A stretch of 11,238 nucleotides of DNA, taken from positions 23,028-34,265 of the forward strand of contig FJOG01000084.1 in the NCBI GenBank assembly GCA_900073065.1, written 5' to 3'. Both the position numbers and the translations under genes were made by a program. This DNA comes from Phialocephala subalpina. Its lineage: Eukaryota; Ascomycota; Leotiomycetes; Helotiales; Mollisiaceae. Under the pieces are notes generated by a model that was given only the letters and a program-made list of their open reading frames with translations, had not been told where the DNA came from and did no database searches. Below, one piece after another: positions 8,200 to 11,238 of this stretch (position 1 is its first letter; each line of letters begins with the position of its first letter).

Positions 8200-9458
8200 T
8201 TATCGGGGGGGTCTCGTAATCTCTTGAAAATCGCATATACTTTTTGCTTTTCCTTTGGAGTATATTAAGTACTTTAATAATTCGATTTCTTATATATAAA
8301 ACATTTTTATTTAATTTGTCTCGTTTTTTAAGCACTATAAGTAGAGCGGTCTCCGTACTATATGCTTTTCCCAAAGTATTTCCGGTTTACTAAGAACGTT
8401 TCGTCTTTTTCGTCTCGCGTTTCTTTCTCGATCGGGTAAGCTTTAAAGTTTGATTTGACTTTTGCCTTAAGTATTAGAGTTATCTATACGTCTTTATATG
8501 CGGACTAGAAGTTTCCTGATAGTCTGAGAAGTGCGTAATAGTATTCCGGTGCGTCTCGACAAGCATAGTAAATCTTGTCTCGAATAATGGTTTTCGAGTG
8601 TATTTCGCCGCGTAAATTAAATTATTTATCGATTAACTCGCGTCTTAAAATCTTAAAACACTCTAAAATCGTTTTATTGAAGTTTTGAGATTGTACCGTA
8701 GTAAGAGTAATCGTGTTCCACTAATTAAGTATTTGATTTCGGCGCTTCTTGGTCTCAAAATTCGATTTTATAATTTTAATCATCTTATCGAAAGAAAGGT
8801 TTTTCCTAGCGAGTTTCTGGTAGTAGAACTCATTAGCCTCGCTAGTAAGTATAATCGAAAACGCGTCGCGATACTCCTCTGGTTTGACGCTTATTTTAAG
8901 ATATAAGTCCTTAAATACTCGGATAAATATATTAAGTAAATCTTCCCTTTTATAGTATTTAAGTTTCTCGCTATAGATTTTCATTAGGGTAGCGAGTCTT
9001 CGTCCGAATCCGTTCGCTGGTTATAAAAGTTAAAATGATAAAATCTCTAGTACTTTCTTAACTTTTGGTAATATCGGCTCGTTTAGTAATATCGATAGTA
9101 GTAGGGTTGGCGTTAGATATCGGGGTTTTGGGGTCGGGCCGGGCGGTAAAGTCTTATTGGGTATAAGAGAGTACTCGGAGGGTATCGTACGCTCCGCAGG
9201 GGTTATATTAGCAGGTGGTTATCGTTATCGTTCGAGCTATTACTAAAGTTTTTCATGTGGTAGTCTCTATATGATCGGTAGTCCTAGTAGAGCTTAATAA
9301 TCCTTAACTTTATCGAAATCCCTATTCCTGAATACTTTATCTATAAGTATTCGATTTCTCTTTTTTGTTTCGATCGAGTTAATCGTATTTCTCCACGAGT
9401 TGAATCCTTTTAATATGCTTATCTTCTCGATCTCCCACTCAAGCTATTCCAATGGCAT
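8200..9458 (-). other. Gag part of the polyprotein, with degenerate zinc knuckle
   Basis: Gag coats the retroelement RNA and builds the virus-like particle. Near its start, LKGFNSW matches the Leu-Lys-Gly...Trp opening of fungal copia Gag. The piece 8984-8721 is an open helical segment. KCFIYKKSNY from 8306 is a zinc knuckle of spacing CX2CX4CX4H in which only the first Cys (8303-8301) remains. The second and third Cys positions and the final His all read Tyr (8294, 8279, 8264), each expected from TGY-to-TAT or CAT-to-TAT transitions. The Gag/protease limit is approximate. Confidence 0.7.
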
Positions 9459-10143
9459 TATACTCTAAACAAATATTTTTAGTGTTTAAAATACTAATAT
9501 ATGTGATTATACTAAAGAAATATAAACTCTATTTTTCCGAAGGAAATTCCGCAGATTAATTCTTAAAGTTTATATAATTTACATAAATTGATTTTCGTTT
9601 TAATTAGAGTATATTAATTTAAACTCTACCTACAAAAAATTATCTTTTTCTTCTTGTTTTGTGACTTCTTAAATCTAATCCCTTGTGTATTATATCGAAT
9701 CGAAAAGTAAAAAGGTTAATAATAAATCTCCTCCCTAATTAGGGCCATACTCTAAAAGGGTCTAGTCTTGCTCGTTAAAAGCAATTTGCTAAGTCGTATC
9801 GCGCTCGGCAAATATTGTAATTCGACGAGTCTTCGTATCGAGCTCGTAGAGTTTATTCTTAGTGGGTTCGAGCTTCGTAAAGTGCTCGAAAAGTTGTCTT
9901 TAGTAATGGCGAGTAAACTACAATTAAATATTCGCTATCGATACGCGATAGAGCGTAGAATCAGATAAAGCGTGGGTTTATACTACCGTAATAATCCCTC
10001 GATATTCTAATTTTTTTAGAAATTTAAAAGAATCGATTCTCTTCTTTTAGTACAATTTAACGACTTCCGAAAAATCCTTAAATGCTTCTTCGATACTATC
10101 CTTACTACTTTATAATCGAACGATTAAGTTAACTACTAATTAG
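9459..10143 (-). other. 5' leader of the copia element
   Basis: About 685 nt separate the 5' LTR from the gag ATG. It has no coding content that I can assign; a 66-codon plus-strand frame at 9768-9968 is antisense and unsupported. A tRNA primer-binding site should start at about 10143, immediately inside the LTR, where the minus strand reads CTAATTAGTAGTTAAC. I cannot match it to a tRNA with confidence, and RIP will have altered it. Confidence 0.5.
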
Positions 10144-10373
10144 TATTAGAACGTCCGGGGGTTATTATTAAGCACTAAGATCTTAATCTAGTATCAATGA
10201 ATATCTTTTCTCTCCCTCTCTCTAAAAGGGGCACTTAGCTACTTATATAACCTAAGGAAATAATACTGAGACACTAGTTATCAGAAGGATGGAGGTCAGA
10301 GCTTTACCCTTCCATCCACCCTTAAATCCACCCTTCTATCCCACCGCTAAGCGATCACATGATTATACCGACA
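10144..10373 (-). repeat. 5' LTR of the copia element
   Basis: A 230-bp gap-free partner of 4021-4250. In element orientation it would carry promoter and polyadenylation signals. Transitions relative to the other LTR occur in both directions, so neither is the pristine copy. It is followed at once by the second ATATC duplication. Confidence 0.92.
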
Positions 10374-10378
10374 ATATC
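10374..10378. repeat. Target-site duplication, right copy (ATATC)
   Basis: This matches 4016-4020 exactly. Joining the two flanks across one copy gives the pre-insertion sequence CCAATA-ATATC-TCTCTTATT. Confidence 0.85.
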
Positions 10379-10444
10379 TCTCTTATTAAAGAGCACGTGA
10401 CTAGTAATTCAGCTTTTATAATTTACCGAATACCAATTCAACGT

Positions 10445-11085
10445 TATTATATTCGAATATATAACTTCTTTTTATAAAAGTATTTATTTAATTTATTTAT
10501 TAGAAAAATTCAAATTAATAAATAATTAATTTATTATTATAATTATATTAAGAAATTTTTTTAATATTAATATATTTTTAATTATAAAATTAAATTATAT
10601 TAAGAATAAAATTTATATTAAAATATATTCTTTGATTTTCTAGAATTATTAAAAGAAAATAAAATAAAATAATTTTAATAATAATATATTAATTAATAAA
10701 TAATTAAATAATATAATTTTAAAAAAAAGTTTATATTAAAATAAAATTATATTAATTAGAAAAAAAATTTAATTAAATAAAAATTATAAAATTAAAAATA
10801 TATATTAATAATATAATATTTAAAAAAAAATTAATTTATATTTATTTTTATTTTTATTTATTCAAATTAAATTATTTTTTAAATTAATCGAATTAAGAAA
10901 AATAAAAATAGAATATATAAATTTTATATTAATATCTAATAATTAGAATATTTATTTAATTTCTTATAAATAGAAATCGAATTACTAATAAAGTTTATTA
11001 ATATTAAAAATAGAAAATCAATTAAATATATTATAAAAAAGGAAAATTTATATAATAATAATATTATATTCTAATATATTAACGA
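10445..11085. repeat. Second extremely AT-rich, RIP-eroded stretch
   Basis: As in 1-735, nearly all bases are A or T and the rare C mostly lies in CpG. No gene or open frame is supported. It is much more eroded than the copia element beside it, so it probably represents an older or more often mutated repeat. I could not show by eye that it is homologous to 1-735. Confidence 0.7.
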
Positions 11086-11238
11086 TTAATAATATTATTG
11101 CGTTAGGAAAGTATTATACGAGGGTTTATTAATACTTGGAGATTTATACAAATACTGGAAAGCTAAGATCGCGTTAGTATAAAGTTTCACGTATAAATGG
11201 GAGTAGGAAGTCAAAGTGGAGATTCATATATTGGTGGT
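11086..11238. other. Less skewed DNA at the window end, unassigned
   Basis: Composition rises from almost pure AT to a mixed sequence retaining GATCGCG and several GG doublets. It resembles the moderately RIPed texture of the copia body and may be the edge of another degraded element. No frame, LTR end or motif could be identified in the 150 bp available. Confidence 0.35.

Larger units (their letters stand above)
4542..9458 (-). pseudogene. RIP-destroyed gag-pol polyprotein of the copia element
   Basis: The ancestral frame runs from ATG at 9458 to TAA at 4544-4542, 1639 codons, a typical length for fungal copia polyproteins. Every recognisable domain lies in this one phase: Gag, zinc knuckle, protease, GAG-pre-integrase, integrase, reverse transcriptase and RNase H. 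No net frameshift therefore separates them, and damage is by substitution only. About seventeen stops lie between 8360 and 7338 alone, most readable as CAA/CAG-to-TAA/TAG or TGG-to-TAG/TAA changes. The longest surviving open pieces are 8984-8721 (Gag), 6311-6042 and 5813-5385 (reverse transcriptase). Plus-strand open frames in the interval are antisense shadows produced by the skewed composition. The terminal stop could itself be a RIP product, in which case the true end lies slightly further on. Confidence 0.9.
4021..10373 (-). mobile_element. Complete Ty1/copia LTR retrotransposon, RIP-inactivated (6353 bp)
   Basis: The element is oriented on the minus strand: 5' LTR 10144-10373, leader, gag-pol 9458-4542, short 3' non-coding region, 3' LTR 4021-4250. 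LTRs begin TGTCGG and end CCAATA (minus strand). Both are exactly 230 bp and a 5-bp duplication flanks the element. Domain order Gag, protease, integrase, reverse transcriptase, RNase H is diagnostic of Ty1/copia, in contrast to Ty3/gypsy where integrase comes last. The body is depleted in CpA and TpG but still rich in CpG; for example 6061-6120 has no CA or TG at all. This is the signature of RIP. No part can encode an active protein now, so mobilisation would require an intact relative elsewhere. Confidence 0.93.

Noticed and set aside
8183..8374. 63-codon minus-strand open frame near the Gag zinc knuckle
   Set aside because: It lies one base out of phase with the gag-pol frame; the in-phase reading gives the degenerate CX2CX4CX4H knuckle, so this frame is a shadow.
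4639..9968. Plus-strand open frames inside the copia element (4639-4824, 5238-5426, 5428-5658, 6046-6276, 8685-8906, 9768-9968)
   Set aside because: They are antisense to recognised minus-strand Gag-Pol domains or leader; RIP composition creates such frames.
4024..10373. LTR ends placed at TGGAACG (a TG...CA reading) rather than TATTGG
   Set aside because: With ends at TGG no target-site duplication fits. Starting at TATTGG gives equal 230-bp LTRs and an exact ATATC duplication on both sides.
10289..10477. 62-codon plus-strand open frame running out of the right LTR
   Set aside because: It starts within the LTR and continues into AT-rich DNA, with no conserved content.

Overview
The window looks like nuclear DNA of a filamentous ascomycete (Pezizomycotina). 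Three things point there: a multi-exon gene with short introns of 58-93 nt and CTGAC/CTAAC-type branch sites, a Ty1/copia element of the kind common in these fungi, and pervasive repeat-induced point mutation (RIP), meaning C-to-T and G-to-A changes centred on CpA/TpG.

Layout. Positions 1-735 are extremely AT-rich, with almost every remaining C sitting in CpG, as expected of a repeat eroded by RIP beyond recognition. Positions 778-2872 (minus strand) hold one intact five-exon gene for a 588-residue, probably secreted, FAD-linked oxidoreductase of the VAO/berberine-bridge-enzyme-like family. Positions 2945-4015 are its upstream non-coding DNA, not visibly RIPed, with a few short repeats and a palindrome. 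Positions 4021-10373 are a complete Ty1/copia LTR retrotransposon on the minus strand: two 230-bp LTRs, a 5-bp target-site duplication ATATC, and a gag-pol reading frame (9458 to 4542) that keeps a single phase for 1639 codons but is riddled with RIP-type stops. From 10379 there is a short flank, then a second extremely AT-rich stretch to about 11085, then about 150 bp of less skewed DNA to the window end.

How the parts relate. The oxidase is an apparently functional gene on an unmutated island between RIPed repeats. Its stop codon lies within about 45 bp of eroded DNA, while its promoter side is buffered by about 1.1 kb. The retrotransposon is dead: its two LTRs differ by about two dozen transitions and no transversions or indels, and catalytic positions of protease, integrase and reverse transcriptase, plus the Gag zinc knuckle, carry transition-type replacements. 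I found no RNA gene, no CRISPR-like array and no convincing new multi-gene system. What deserves attention is the gene-in-repeat context, the frame-preserved RIP fossil with two levels of RIP erosion in one window, and a cluster of perfect hairpins and an 18-bp tandem repeat in the element's 3' non-coding region.
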